From Fundicoccus_A sp052115865 (GTDB taxonomy: Bacteria; Bacillota; Bacilli; Lactobacillales; Aerococcaceae): a DNA stretch of 64,000 nt. This document shows positions 35,222 through 44,139 of the stretch, in pieces. Within the stretch, counting starts at the first letter, position 1. Each line of letters starts with the position of its first letter. The notes beneath the pieces were generated by a model. That model made no database searches. It was not told the origin of the DNA and was given only the letters and a program-made list of their open reading frames with translations. A program made the position numbers and the translations under genes. The stretch lies in contig NZ_JBQKME010000012.1 in assembly GCF_052115865.1 (NCBI RefSeq), positions 16,975-80,974 on the forward strand. Reading direction: 5' to 3'.

Positions 35222-36586
35222 TTAATTGATTGTTGCTTTTAAGCCATACATACCTAAAACATTTGGATGTAATTGAGGGATATTGAATAAAACGTTACCA
35301 TTTTGATCTTGGTTTAAATCTATTTCTTTTTGATTTGCCAAGTCAAAGAGTGTCACATCTAATTTATCTAAATGTTTATCTAGTAATTGATTTAAAGCAA
35401 ATGGACCAGTATTTGGCATTTTATCCACATCAAAATATAGATAATAATCATTATCACGATGAACAATTTTGAAGTCTGTTTGCTGTTTATTAACTTCAAT
35501 CAATGGTCGCGTAGAATAAATACCTTCGCTATAAATAGCCATCCAATCTCCCAAATCAGTCAAGATGGTTGTTTCTTCTTGAGTAATGGTTCCTTCAGGA
35601 GTAGGGCCAACGCCGATAACAAGGTTACCACCTTTTGAGACTACATCAACAAGATTTTTGATTATCATTGAACTTGGTTTAAACACATCAGTAGGAACAT
35701 AACCCCAGTCATTACCTAAGGGAATATTACTTTCCCAGGCTTTAGAAGGAATTTCATCCCAATTTGGTATCCGTCTTTCTGGAGTTACATAGTTTTCATG
35801 GCGACCACCCATTGCTCGATTAACAATAATTAATTCGGATTGGTCTTCACGTGCTATTTCAGCTAATTGATCCATCTGAAGATTTTCATTCCCATAGCCG
35901 CACCATCCGGCATCTAACCATAAGAAGTCAACTTTTCCATAATTATGTGTCAACTCATGAATTTGCCGATGAACAAAAGTGACATATTTGTCCCATATTT
36001 CTGGATATTCCTTAGTATCATAATTAGCGTGTCTACCAGTAATTGAACCATCATCTATCCAATAATAAGGACTATACCAGTCTGCTTTTGAATAATATGC
36101 GCCTGCTGCAATATCATGTTGACGAAATGCTTCAAAGACTTTTTGGGTTGCATCTACCTTAAAAGGACTTTGTTTACCAGATACCTTAAATTCTGATTCC
36201 ATGGTATTAAATAGATTAAAACCGTCGTGATGTTTTGTAGAGAATAGACCATATTTAATGCCTGCATATTGAAATAATTCAGCCCATCTATTAGGATCGA
36301 ATGATGTTGGATTAAATTCACTGATTAAATTCCAATAGTCTAGTTTTAATGTCTCGATATCATCTCGCCAAGCTTTTGGTTCACGTGCCCATTCATCTTT
36401 TTCAGACAATTGCCATGATTCTACAATTCCAGCTTGACTATATAGGCCCCAGTGAATTAATACACCTAACTTTAAATCTTTAAACCATTCTAATCTTTTC
36501 TCAAGCATTTTAGATTCTGGATAAAGTTTATCGCTAGCTTCAGTATCAATAGAAGCCTCTACAATATCTCCACGTATTTCACTCAT
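35222..36586 (-). CDS. Alpha-L-fucosidase, glycoside hydrolase family 29
   Basis: 454 residues from ATG 36586, placed after AGAGGTG; an in-frame start eight codons upstream (36610) lacks a ribosome binding site. The GH29 barrel begins WFKDLKLGVLIHWGLYSQAG, followed by EFNPTSFDPNRWAELFQYAGIKYGLFSTKHHDGF. The candidate nucleophile is the Asp in DFLWLDAGWCGYG, and NLVIGVGPTPEGTI closes the catalytic domain. No signal peptide, so intracellular removal of fucose from imported glycans is likely. First gene of the operon fucosidase - LplB - LplC - binding protein - GH38 - GH3, under the promoter at 36617-36645. Confidence 0.93.
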   Translation of the reverse strand: MSEIRGDIVEASIDTEASDKLYPESKMLEKRLEWFKDLKLGVLIHWGLYSQAGIVESWQLSEKDEWAREPKAWRDDIETLKLDYWNLISEFNPTSFDPNRWAELFQYAGIKYGLFSTKHHDGFNLFNTMESEFKVSGKQSPFKVDATQKVFEAFRQHDIAAGAYYSKADWYSPYYWIDDGSITGRHANYDTKEYPEIWDKYVTFVHRQIHELTHNYGKVDFLWLDAGWCGYGNENLQMDQLAEIAREDQSELIIVNRAMGGRHENYVTPERRIPNWDEIPSKAWESNIPLGNDWGYVPTDVFKPSSMIIKNLVDVVSKGGNLVIGVGPTPEGTITQEETTILTDLGDWMAIYSEGIYSTRPLIEVNKQQTDFKIVHRDNDYYLYFDVDKMPNTGPFALNQLLDKHLDKLDVTLFDLANQKEIDLNQDQNGNVLFNIPQLHPNVLGMYGLKATIN

Positions 36587-36616
36587 ATATACACCTCTTT
36601 CTAATAGCATACTTAC

Positions 36617-36645
36617 AATGTAATCGAATACAAAAGAATCATCAA
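36617..36645 (-). promoter_or_regulatory. Promoter of the glycan-utilisation operon
   Basis: TTGATG (36645-36640) and TACATT (36622-36617), spacer 17 bp. Upstream, a 12-bp palindrome AATAGTACTATT (36730-36741) is a candidate operator for the AraC regulator or another factor. Confidence 0.55.
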
Positions 36646-36805
36646 TTTGTTTTTTTTGTCCATATATGTTTATTTTCTATTGTCACGAAAGTTTATTTTA
36701 GTTAGCTTCTTTTTCGTTCACTATCAAAAAATAGTACTATTAAATTGTTATGATATGTTTTTTTAAGAAGGATGTGTTTTTTGTGAGCGTTTTAGTATCA
36801 ATGAA

Positions 36806-36860
36806 AAAACCATATTTTTTAAATATCAATCCGTAACTGACAAATAAAAAATATGGTTTT
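36806..36860 (-). terminator. Terminator of the AraC regulator gene
   Basis: AAAACCATATTTTTT (36806-36820) and AAAAAATATGGTTTT (36846-36860) are perfect complements, starting 4 bp beyond the stop codon. Confidence 0.8.
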
Positions 36861-36863
36861 GTT

Positions 36864-39116
36864 TTAAGTATGTTTTAATTCAGATTCGGCATTTTGATGT
36901 AAAATTCGATAGTCACCAGGTGTACATCCTACTGTTTTTTTAAAGTAGCGGAAAAAATTTGAGACATCCTGATAACCAGATTCTAAAATTATATCTTTAG
37001 CCGTTTTATCTGTTTCAATTAATTCTTGTTTGACATAATCAAGTCGTAATTTTTGAATGTATTTACTAAATGTTAAACCTGTTTCATCTTTGATAATACG
37101 ATTTAAATAAGTTGTTGAATAGTCAAATTCAATGGCTAAAATTTCCAATGTAAAATCAATTTGACTGAATGACTCCTCAATACGATCAAACAATTTCAAT
37201 TTCATTGTAGAAATGGATTGTTCTTTTTTATCATTAACAGCGTTACATAGCCAGTCAACTAAATCTCTAAGGTTTACAACAAAAACATCAAAATGCGTAT
37301 AGCTCTCTAGTGGACTAATTAGCTTAATGGGAACTGTTATATTCATTTGACTACTTACTTTTAGACACAAATTAACGATTTCATATAGATAAAAATGTGC
37401 CATTGAACGATTGTGCGGATTTTCTTCAAAATAAGCGATCATTTCATTGAGTGATTTATGACAAAGTTCAGTATTCCCGTCAGTTAATGATTTTTGAATT
37501 TTAACAAAATGGTTTGAAAAAAAATAATCAAAATCAAAAGATGGAATGTTTTGTTGATCATCCATGACAAAGATAGTAGAATCCTTGTCTCCACTCGGTT
37601 GGTATTCTTTTAAAAATAAAGCATCCGTAAAAGAAGAGTAGATATCTTCATAAAGTTCAACGGTTTGCCCTACATAAATAGGGTATGTCAGATTGAGTAC
37701 GGATTCAATATATTTTTGAACACCATAAACAACATCTGTTGAATCTAAGCGAGTCAAATCATAGTGGCAAATAAGGATAAAATAATCATTCATATTCTCT
37801 ACTTCTAAACAATCGACTTCATATGATGGGTGAAGAATAGGAAAAGAATTAACAAATAGTGATTTATCATTGTTAGTTTTATTTTTTGATTTTTCAGATG
37901 CATAATCCACTAAAATTGTAAAGAATCCTACATCATCATAATCAGCAAAGGTGGCTGCTAACAATTCAGATTCTTTAGGTGAAATTTTTCTACCTTCAGT
38001 CAACTGTAACAGCCAAGATAATTTTGAAGCGTATTGTTGAGAATACAATGACTCGTTAAGCTGAGTATTCATTTCTATCAAACGACTCACCGTTGATTGA
38101 ATTTGATTGACAATATTAGTTTGAACGGGTGATTGAATAGATGATAAAGGGATAACATCTAGTTTTTCACGCATTTTCTTAATCGGTAAGTATTGTCTTA
38201 ATGCAAAATAGAGACAGAATATTAAACCGATCAGACCTAAAATTAATCCAATGATTAAGAAATCAATGAGCATTCGACGTAACGGTTTGTTAAAAGTTGA
38301 AATAGGAACTAGAGAAATCAGTCGGAAAGGATGATTTGAATTCAACTCTAATAAATATGAGTCGTCCATAGTAGTTGAAAAATTGACAATTTGCTCAAGC
38401 TTTTCAGGATGATTGCTCATTTCATCTAAGTCAGCCGATAAGTAAGTGATAATTTGGTTATTTGAATCCATTAAAATGAATTGTGTATCAGAAGAACTCG
38501 ATAAATAATAATCGAGATAGGTTTTATTCAGCATATAAATAAGATACCCATGCGGCGACTTGGATGAAGTCAAGATGGGAGTTGAGTAAAAGAGATAATT
38601 CTTATCATCGCTGTTTTTTAATGTAAAGAAATGTGATCTATTTTCTTTAAAGTGCATTAAAGCTTCTACTAATGGTAAATCAAATAATTTAAGTTTTGAA
38701 TAAATAAAAACATCATCTGTGTAATGTCCTAATGATGAATATAAACGGCTACTTTCTGGATAATAAATAAAAATTTCATCGACAAAAGGTAAAGAATTCA
38801 TATGAGATTGAATGGTATCTTTTGTTTGAGTTGTAACAGCACGGGTTCTAATATAATTTTCCGTTAAAGTAGTATCATATGATATTTGAGATGAAATTTG
38901 ATTCAATGAATCATTCACATTTTTAAGTTGTAGATTTGCTTGTTCAAGCTTATTTAATTCTAATTCTTTCATTTGTATATGGGTATTATTGAAAAATGAA
39001 TAAAATAAAATAGATGAAAGGATTAAAAACGGTAAAAGAAAAACTAATAAATAGGGTACAAAAAATGACCGAATATTTCTATCAGCGAGTGTCTCATAGT
39101 GCAATTCCTTAAACAT
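36864..39116 (-). CDS. Membrane-anchored AraC-family transcriptional regulator (YesS/YtdP-like)
   Basis: 750 residues. Two transmembrane segments (about 18-42 and 285-310) bracket an extracellular sensor-like domain of about 240 residues, probably Cache-type. A cytoplasmic linker region (about 315-640) leads to two AraC helix-turn-helix motifs (about 645-745: FTLEILAIEFDYSTTYLNRIIKDETGLTFSKYIQKLRLDYVKQ and DVSNFFRYFKKTVGCTPGDYR). This architecture is typical of regulators that sit beside LplABC-type importers (YesS, YtdP in Bacillus) and sense external saccharides or the loaded binding protein. It is upstream of the glycan operon on the same strand but has its own terminator. ATG follows AGAGGTGAG. 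Confidence 0.9.
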   Translation of the reverse strand: MFKELHYETLADRNIRSFFVPYLLVFLLPFLILSSILFYSFFNNTHIQMKELELNKLEQANLQLKNVNDSLNQISSQISYDTTLTENYIRTRAVTTQTKDTIQSHMNSLPFVDEIFIYYPESSRLYSSLGHYTDDVFIYSKLKLFDLPLVEALMHFKENRSHFFTLKNSDDKNYLFYSTPILTSSKSPHGYLIYMLNKTYLDYYLSSSSDTQFILMDSNNQIITYLSADLDEMSNHPEKLEQIVNFSTTMDDSYLLELNSNHPFRLISLVPISTFNKPLRRMLIDFLIIGLILGLIGLIFCLYFALRQYLPIKKMREKLDVIPLSSIQSPVQTNIVNQIQSTVSRLIEMNTQLNESLYSQQYASKLSWLLQLTEGRKISPKESELLAATFADYDDVGFFTILVDYASEKSKNKTNNDKSLFVNSFPILHPSYEVDCLEVENMNDYFILICHYDLTRLDSTDVVYGVQKYIESVLNLTYPIYVGQTVELYEDIYSSFTDALFLKEYQPSGDKDSTIFVMDDQQNIPSFDFDYFFSNHFVKIQKSLTDGNTELCHKSLNEMIAYFEENPHNRSMAHFYLYEIVNLCLKVSSQMNITVPIKLISPLESYTHFDVFVVNLRDLVDWLCNAVNDKKEQSISTMKLKLFDRIEESFSQIDFTLEILAIEFDYSTTYLNRIIKDETGLTFSKYIQKLRLDYVKQELIETDKTAKDIILESGYQDVSNFFRYFKKTVGCTPGDYRILHQNAESELKHT

Positions 39117-39395
39117 TCTCTCACCTCTTAGAAAGGTTAATTTTAATTTATAATATTAATTAATATATCAAGAATAACCTTGCTACACCGTTTAGTCAAG
39201 CGATTTCAAAATGATAGTAATAAACGACAAAAAGTATGATTTTTTGGCTAATAATATAGCTGTATTTCTTCTTATTGGATAATTAAAAAACCGATAGAAT
39301 AGATAACTAAAAACTAGTATTTAACCCTCCGTTCGCCAAAAGACCAAACAAAAGCATAAGAATAGATTAAGTTTTATTTATTTTAATCTAAATAA

Positions 39396-39424
39396 TTGCA
39401 TAATAATCCTAGACAAACTAAAAT
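39396..39424 (+). promoter_or_regulatory. treP-treA promoter
   Basis: TTGCAT (39396-39401) and TAAAAT (39419-39424) with a 17-bp spacer, directly before the TreR operator. Confidence 0.65.
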
Positions 39425-39431
39425 GAAATAA

Positions 39432-39447
39432 AGTTGTATAGACAACT
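39432..39447. promoter_or_regulatory. TreR operator
   Basis: AGTTGTATAGACAACT, a 16-bp dyad with one mismatched pair, closely matching the known TreR operator core TTGTATATACAA. It overlaps the expected transcription start of treP. The cognate repressor gene is at 45.2 kb. Confidence 0.8.
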
Positions 39448-39466
39448 AATTTAAGGAGGTCAGGAT

Positions 39467-40999
39467 ATGGCTAAGTTTGAACAAGATGCAAAGGCGCTCT
39501 TGGAACATATTGGTGGATCAGAAAATATTAGTGCAGCAACGCACTGTGCAACGCGTATGCGTTTTGCATTGAAAGATCCGGCAAAAGCAGATGTGAAGGC
39601 AATTGAAGAGATTCCTTCGGTAAAAGGTAGTTTTACACAGGCAGGACAATTTCAAGTAATTATCGGAAACAATGTTTCAGAATTTTACAAAGATTTTGCG
39701 GCTATTTCAGGTGTACAGGAAGCAAGTAAGGCAGATGTTAAACAAGCATCAGAAGCTAACCAAGTATGGTGGCAACGTTTAATGACATTTTTAGCAGAAG
39801 TTTTTGCACCAATTATTCCGGCAATTATTGTTGGGGGACTTATTTTAGGTTTTCGTAATATTTTAGAAGGTGTTGGATTTTCAGCTTTAGGTCAAATGGT
39901 GGTTGATGGTGTACCTGAGGTTACGGCTGATGGGTCACCTATCTATAATACAATTGTGAATGTAAGTCCATTCTGGAATGGGGTTAACCACTTCTTATGG
40001 TTACCAGGAGAAGCGATTTTCCACTTCTTACCTGTTGGGATTACATGGTCGGTTACACGTAAATTAGGTACAACACAAATTTTAGGGATCGTTTTAGGAC
40101 TTACCTTAGTATCCCCACAATTATTAAATGCTTATGGTGCTGCAGGTGCTTTGGCAGATGGGACAGTTCCACAATGGGACTTCGGTATCTTCCAACTTGA
40201 TATGATTGGTTACCAAGCTCAAGTGTTACCAGCGATGTTTGCGGGAATTGCTTTATCTTATCTAGAAAAATTCTGGCGTCGTGTCGTTCCAGAGATGGTT
40301 TCAATGATTTTAGTTCCATTCTTATCACTTTTACCTGCTGTAATTTTAGCACATACTGTTTTAGGACCAATCGGTTGGTGGTTAGGTAGTCTGATTTCTG
40401 ATGTTGTTTTAGCAGGATTAGAAGGACCGTTAAGCTGGTTATTTGGATTACTTTTTGGAGCACTTTACTCTCCACTTGTTATTACAGGATTACACCATAT
40501 GACAAATGCAATCGACTCTCAATTGATTGCTGATACACATTCAACAGGTTTATGGCCAATGATCGCTCTTTCAAATATGGCACAAGGTTCAGCCGTTTTA
40601 GCTGTTTGGTGGTTAACACGTAGAGATGAGGAAGAGTCTCAAATTACGATTCCATCGGCTGTTTCTGCTTACCTAGGTGTTACAGAACCGGCTATGTTTG
40701 GGGTAACGTTAAAATATGTTTACCCATTTGTGGCTGCTATGGCAGGATCAGGTATCGCTGGTTTAATTTCAACTATGGGTAACGTGCAAGCAAACTCTAT
40801 TGGTGTTGGTGGTTTACCTGGATTCCTAGTTATCCAAGCAAACTCACAAGGATGGTATTGGATTGCAACAGCAGTTGCATTGATTGTTCCATTTATTTTA
40901 ACCTTAATATTCCATAAAACAGGATTCTTAACGGAAGCTGGTTTAAACTTTGATATTCCATTCTTCAACAATTCGTCAAAAGAAGGTTCTAAAGCATAA
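39467..40999 (+). CDS. treP: PTS trehalose transporter subunit IIBC
   Basis: 510 residues. It imports trehalose and phosphorylates it to trehalose-6-phosphate. The N-terminal IIB domain (about 1-80) has the phosphorylated Cys in AATHCATRMRFALKD, and the IIC membrane domain (about 105-500) has some ten hydrophobic segments and the GLHHMTNAID and VTEPAMFGV sugar-site motifs. No IIA domain is attached, so phosphate must come from a IIA-Glc-type protein encoded elsewhere. The start follows AAGGAGGT. It sits directly downstream of a TreR operator and 21 bp before the hydrolase gene. Confidence 0.95.
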   Translation: MAKFEQDAKALLEHIGGSENISAATHCATRMRFALKDPAKADVKAIEEIPSVKGSFTQAGQFQVIIGNNVSEFYKDFAAISGVQEASKADVKQASEANQVWWQRLMTFLAEVFAPIIPAIIVGGLILGFRNILEGVGFSALGQMVVDGVPEVTADGSPIYNTIVNVSPFWNGVNHFLWLPGEAIFHFLPVGITWSVTRKLGTTQILGIVLGLTLVSPQLLNAYGAAGALADGTVPQWDFGIFQLDMIGYQAQVLPAMFAGIALSYLEKFWRRVVPEMVSMILVPFLSLLPAVILAHTVLGPIGWWLGSLISDVVLAGLEGPLSWLFGLLFGALYSPLVITGLHHMTNAIDSQLIADTHSTGLWPMIALSNMAQGSAVLAVWWLTRRDEEESQITIPSAVSAYLGVTEPAMFGVTLKYVYPFVAAMAGSGIAGLISTMGNVQANSIGVGGLPGFLVIQANSQGWYWIATAVALIVPFILTLIFHKTGFLTEAGLNFDIPFFNNSSKEGSKA

Positions 41000-41020
41000 T
41001 TTAAAAAAGGAGTCGTCACT

Positions 41021-42679
41021 TTGAGTAAGACAAAAAGAGTTATTTACCAAGTTTATCCCAAGTCATTTTATGATACGAATGGTGATGGTATCGGTGATTT
41101 GCCAGGGGTAACCCAAAAACTTGATTATATTGCTGATTTAGGTGTGGATATGATTTGGTTAAATCCCTTTTATCCATCTCCTCAAAATGATAATGGCTAT
41201 GATGTGAGTAATTATACAGCTGTTGACCCAATGTTTGGCACGATGGACGATTTTTCCCATCTTATTGAAGAAGCAGGTAAACGTGGTATTGATATCATGT
41301 TAGATATGGTTTTAAACCATACATCAACCGAACATGAATGGTTTCAAAAAGCTTTAGCAGGAGATCCTTATTATCAAGACTTTTACTATTTAAGACCTGC
41401 TAAAAAAGATGGCTCGTTACCAACGAATTGGGACTCCAAATTTGGAGGACCGGCTTGGGAACCATTCGGGGATACAGATCTATATTACTTACATTTATTC
41501 GATGTGACACAAGCCGATTTAAATTGGCATAATCCAAATGTTCGTCAAGCCCTATTTGATGTCGTGAACTTTTGGATTGATAAAGGGGTTAAAGGATTCC
41601 GTTTTGATGTATTAAATGTTATCGGAAAATCAGAAGATTTTGTGGACAGTGAAAAACCAGGTTCTTCACAAGAAAAACGTCTTTATACCGATACCCCAAT
41701 TGTTCACGAGTGGATTCATGAACTGAATCAAGCAACATTTGGATCAAAAGAAGGTTTTACGACTGTCGGCGAAATGTCTTCTACGACTGTAAAAGATGGT
41801 ATTCAGTATTCAAATCCTGAAGCCAATGAGTTGAGCATGATTTTCCAATTCCATCATTTAAAGGTAGACTATGCTGATGGAGAAAAATGGACGAATCCTC
41901 CATTTGATTTTATCGAATTAAAACGCATTTTAGATGATTGGCAAACAGGAATGTCGGATGGGAATGGTTGGAATGCTTTATTCCTTAATAACCATGACCA
42001 ACCACGTTCAAATAGTCGCTTTGGGGATGTGGAAAATTATCCATTTGAGACTCAAACGATGTTAGGTCAAACCATTCAATTCCTCCGTGGAACACCTTAT
42101 ATTTTCCAAGGGGAAGAAATTGGGATGACGAATCCAAATTACACGTCAATTTCTGATTACAAAGATATTGAAACATTGAATAACTACCAAATCCTTAAGG
42201 ATAAACATATTCCAGAAGATGACATCATGGCTATCATTCAGTCCAAATCACGTGACAATGCGCGTACACCGATGCAATGGGATGATAGTGAACATGCTGG
42301 ATTCACTACTGGAACGCCATGGTTGAAAGTTGCAGAGAATTATCCTCAAGTAAATGTTTCTACTGAGCGCACAGAAGGCAAAATCTTTAGCTATTATCAA
42401 GACTTGATTCGGTTAAGAAAGTCACATGATATTATTAGCGAAGGAACTTACCGTGGGTTATTCCTAGATCATCCTGCGATTATGGCCTATGTTCGTGAAT
42501 TGGACGGACAACAGTTACTTGTTCTAAGTCATTTTTATGCAGGAGATGTCAGCATTGAATTACCAGAAGAATTTCGTGGACGTTCAGCCAGAAAATTGAT
42601 TGGTAATGGACCATTGGCATCACTGAGTGAGAATGTAACGCTGTCTAACTATGAGACAGTATCCTTTCTACTGGATTAA
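41021..42679 (+). CDS. treA: Alpha,alpha-phosphotrehalase (trehalose-6-phosphate hydrolase, GH13)
   Basis: 552 residues (also called treC). It splits trehalose-6-phosphate into glucose and glucose-6-phosphate in the cytoplasm. GH13 barrel: start IYQVYPKSFYDTNGDGIGDL, catalytic Asp in GFRFDVLNVIGKSEDF, acid/base Glu in FTTVGEMSST, third Asp in LFLNNHDQPRSNSRFGD. The start is TTG 41021, eight bases after AAAGGAG; the next ATG is far inside the conserved barrel. A perfect 16-bp terminator hairpin follows. The genetic linkage to treP and the TreR operator distinguishes it from oligo-1,6-glucosidase, the main alternative. Confidence 0.94.
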   Translation: MSKTKRVIYQVYPKSFYDTNGDGIGDLPGVTQKLDYIADLGVDMIWLNPFYPSPQNDNGYDVSNYTAVDPMFGTMDDFSHLIEEAGKRGIDIMLDMVLNHTSTEHEWFQKALAGDPYYQDFYYLRPAKKDGSLPTNWDSKFGGPAWEPFGDTDLYYLHLFDVTQADLNWHNPNVRQALFDVVNFWIDKGVKGFRFDVLNVIGKSEDFVDSEKPGSSQEKRLYTDTPIVHEWIHELNQATFGSKEGFTTVGEMSSTTVKDGIQYSNPEANELSMIFQFHHLKVDYADGEKWTNPPFDFIELKRILDDWQTGMSDGNGWNALFLNNHDQPRSNSRFGDVENYPFETQTMLGQTIQFLRGTPYIFQGEEIGMTNPNYTSISDYKDIETLNNYQILKDKHIPEDDIMAIIQSKSRDNARTPMQWDDSEHAGFTTGTPWLKVAENYPQVNVSTERTEGKIFSYYQDLIRLRKSHDIISEGTYRGLFLDHPAIMAYVRELDGQQLLVLSHFYAGDVSIELPEEFRGRSARKLIGNGPLASLSENVTLSNYETVSFLLD

Positions 42680-42690
42680 TTAAAGCCATT

Positions 42691-42729
42691 AAACTATCAA
42701 AACACTTTTTATGAGTGTTTTGATAGTTT
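42691..42729 (+). terminator. Terminator after treA
   Basis: AAACTATCAAAACACT (42691-42706) pairs perfectly with AGTGTTTTGATAGTTT (42714-42729), followed by CTTTTATT. Confidence 0.92.
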
Positions 42730-42827
42730 CTTTTATTATATTTATTTAAAAAGGTTTTAATTATGATTTTTGTTGGATAATTTTATGTTATAATTAACGG
42801 GAATCTTAAGAGGAGAACCTTTAATAA

Positions 42828-44051
42828 ATGAATAAATATAAATATTTATATATTATTGTTTTTTCAATTTTTTTAGTGGGATGCAGTAATGAGCCGATGA
42901 TTCGTCTTAGTGAAGAAAATCAGGCGATTTTAGAATCGAAACGGCAAGCATCGATTGAAGAAGCAAAGAAACGAGAAAATGAATTGGCTTCGATAGAAAA
43001 TGAAGCGTCTGTCAACGAATCGACTGAAAGCTCATCTCAAGAAGAAGCGACAAGCTCTGTTGCCAGTGAAGAAAGCGTAGAAGATGAAGCTTTAACAATT
43101 ATTGATCCTAGTACTTGGACACAGGCCGCAGACGGAACAGTGTGGGAATTAAGTAACTTTGTTCCCTATCAAATCAACCAAATCAGACAGTTTTCAACGT
43201 CTTCAAGTCGTTTGACGACCTATGTTGATTTTACGAATGAAGGGCAAACGGCTTGGCAAGTTAGAGAAATCAATCAAAGTCAGCCAAAGACTCATTTAAT
43301 TGAATTACAAACTAACCAGATTACACAAGTTAGTTTGACTGAATCGATTAGACCATTTATGAATTATTTGTCGACATTAACGACACAAGGTCAGAATCAG
43401 AAAATTTTATTACAAGCCCCAGTTACCACTGAGACAGCTTGGACAAATGCCGATGGCTCGACTGCGAGTATTACCGCCATGTATGATGCGATTAAAATAA
43501 ATGGTCAATCTTATGCTAATGTCGTTGAAGTCACTTCTGCTGATGAAAAGCGTTATTATGGTGAAAATCAAGGATTATTGCTTGTTTTAACAGATGCGGA
43601 CTCCATCGTTTTAGAAACATTGGCGGATAATGTGCAAATTGTTGTTCCCTATACTGTCTGGTTACCAAACGAAGATACAGATGCGACAACTTTATTGACA
43701 CAAAAAGAAGTTGATATCAATTGGCAAACAAATTCTACCGCTGGCAGTATTATGACCCAATTCTTTAGAAATCAAAATTGGCTTAACGACTCTGTTAGCA
43801 TCAATAGTGTGAGTCTGATGGAAAATACAGTCACAGTTGATTTTACAGCCGGCGTTGTAGCGGCGATGAATAGTCACCCTGCTAAAGAACAAGGTGTGAT
43901 TCCCGCTATCGTTGCGACCATGGCTGATCTGTTTTCGGTTGAAAATGTTGTCTTAACGGTAAATGGCAATGGCTTGTTGCCGGATGTTCTACCCTACCCA
44001 ACTGGAGGCAGTTGGCAAGTCGATCCAAGTTGGATGACCCAAACAAATTAA
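42828..44051 (+). CDS. Lipoprotein with C-terminal GerMN-like domain
   Basis: 407 residues. The signal peptide ends FLVGCSNEP, a clear lipobox, so it is anchored outside the membrane. Residues about 40-90 are a low-complexity Glu/Ser-rich linker. The rest is beta-rich. The last 110 residues (VNLTVD-like pattern: NTVTVDFTAGVVAAMNS then IPAIVATMADLFSVENVVLTVNG) resemble a GerMN domain (spore germination/lipoprotein module), seen in non-sporulating Gram-positives in cell-envelope proteins, for example next to LpqB-type two-component systems. I am moderately sure of that assignment. Own promoter region (TATAAT 42789-42794) and terminator, so monocistronic. Substrate or partner unknown. Confidence 0.75.
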   Translation: MNKYKYLYIIVFSIFLVGCSNEPMIRLSEENQAILESKRQASIEEAKKRENELASIENEASVNESTESSSQEEATSSVASEESVEDEALTIIDPSTWTQAADGTVWELSNFVPYQINQIRQFSTSSSRLTTYVDFTNEGQTAWQVREINQSQPKTHLIELQTNQITQVSLTESIRPFMNYLSTLTTQGQNQKILLQAPVTTETAWTNADGSTASITAMYDAIKINGQSYANVVEVTSADEKRYYGENQGLLLVLTDADSIVLETLADNVQIVVPYTVWLPNEDTDATTLLTQKEVDINWQTNSTAGSIMTQFFRNQNWLNDSVSINSVSLMENTVTVDFTAGVVAAMNSHPAKEQGVIPAIVATMADLFSVENVVLTVNGNGLLPDVLPYPTGGSWQVDPSWMTQTN

Positions 44052-44054
44052 AAT

Positions 44055-44100
44055 AAAACCCGCTATGAAGACTGTCTTAACAGTATTCATAGCGGGTTTT
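44055..44100. terminator. Bidirectional terminator after the GerMN-like lipoprotein gene
   Basis: AAAACCCGCTATGAA (44055-44069) and TTCATAGCGGGTTTT (44086-44100) pair perfectly, with T-runs on both sides. It separates convergent genes. Confidence 0.92.
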
Positions 44101-44139
44101 TAAGTTGATTTATTAGTTTAAGCAGAGATATTTATTGGG

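Larger units (their letters stand above)
39117..39466. other. Divergent intergenic region (AraC regulator / treP)
   Basis: 350 bp without a gene. It holds the treP promoter and TreR operator at its right end and a weak CcpA cre-like site at 39195-39208 (GTCAAGCGATTTCA, three mismatches to the consensus). The rest is AT-rich and unrecognised. Confidence 0.5.
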
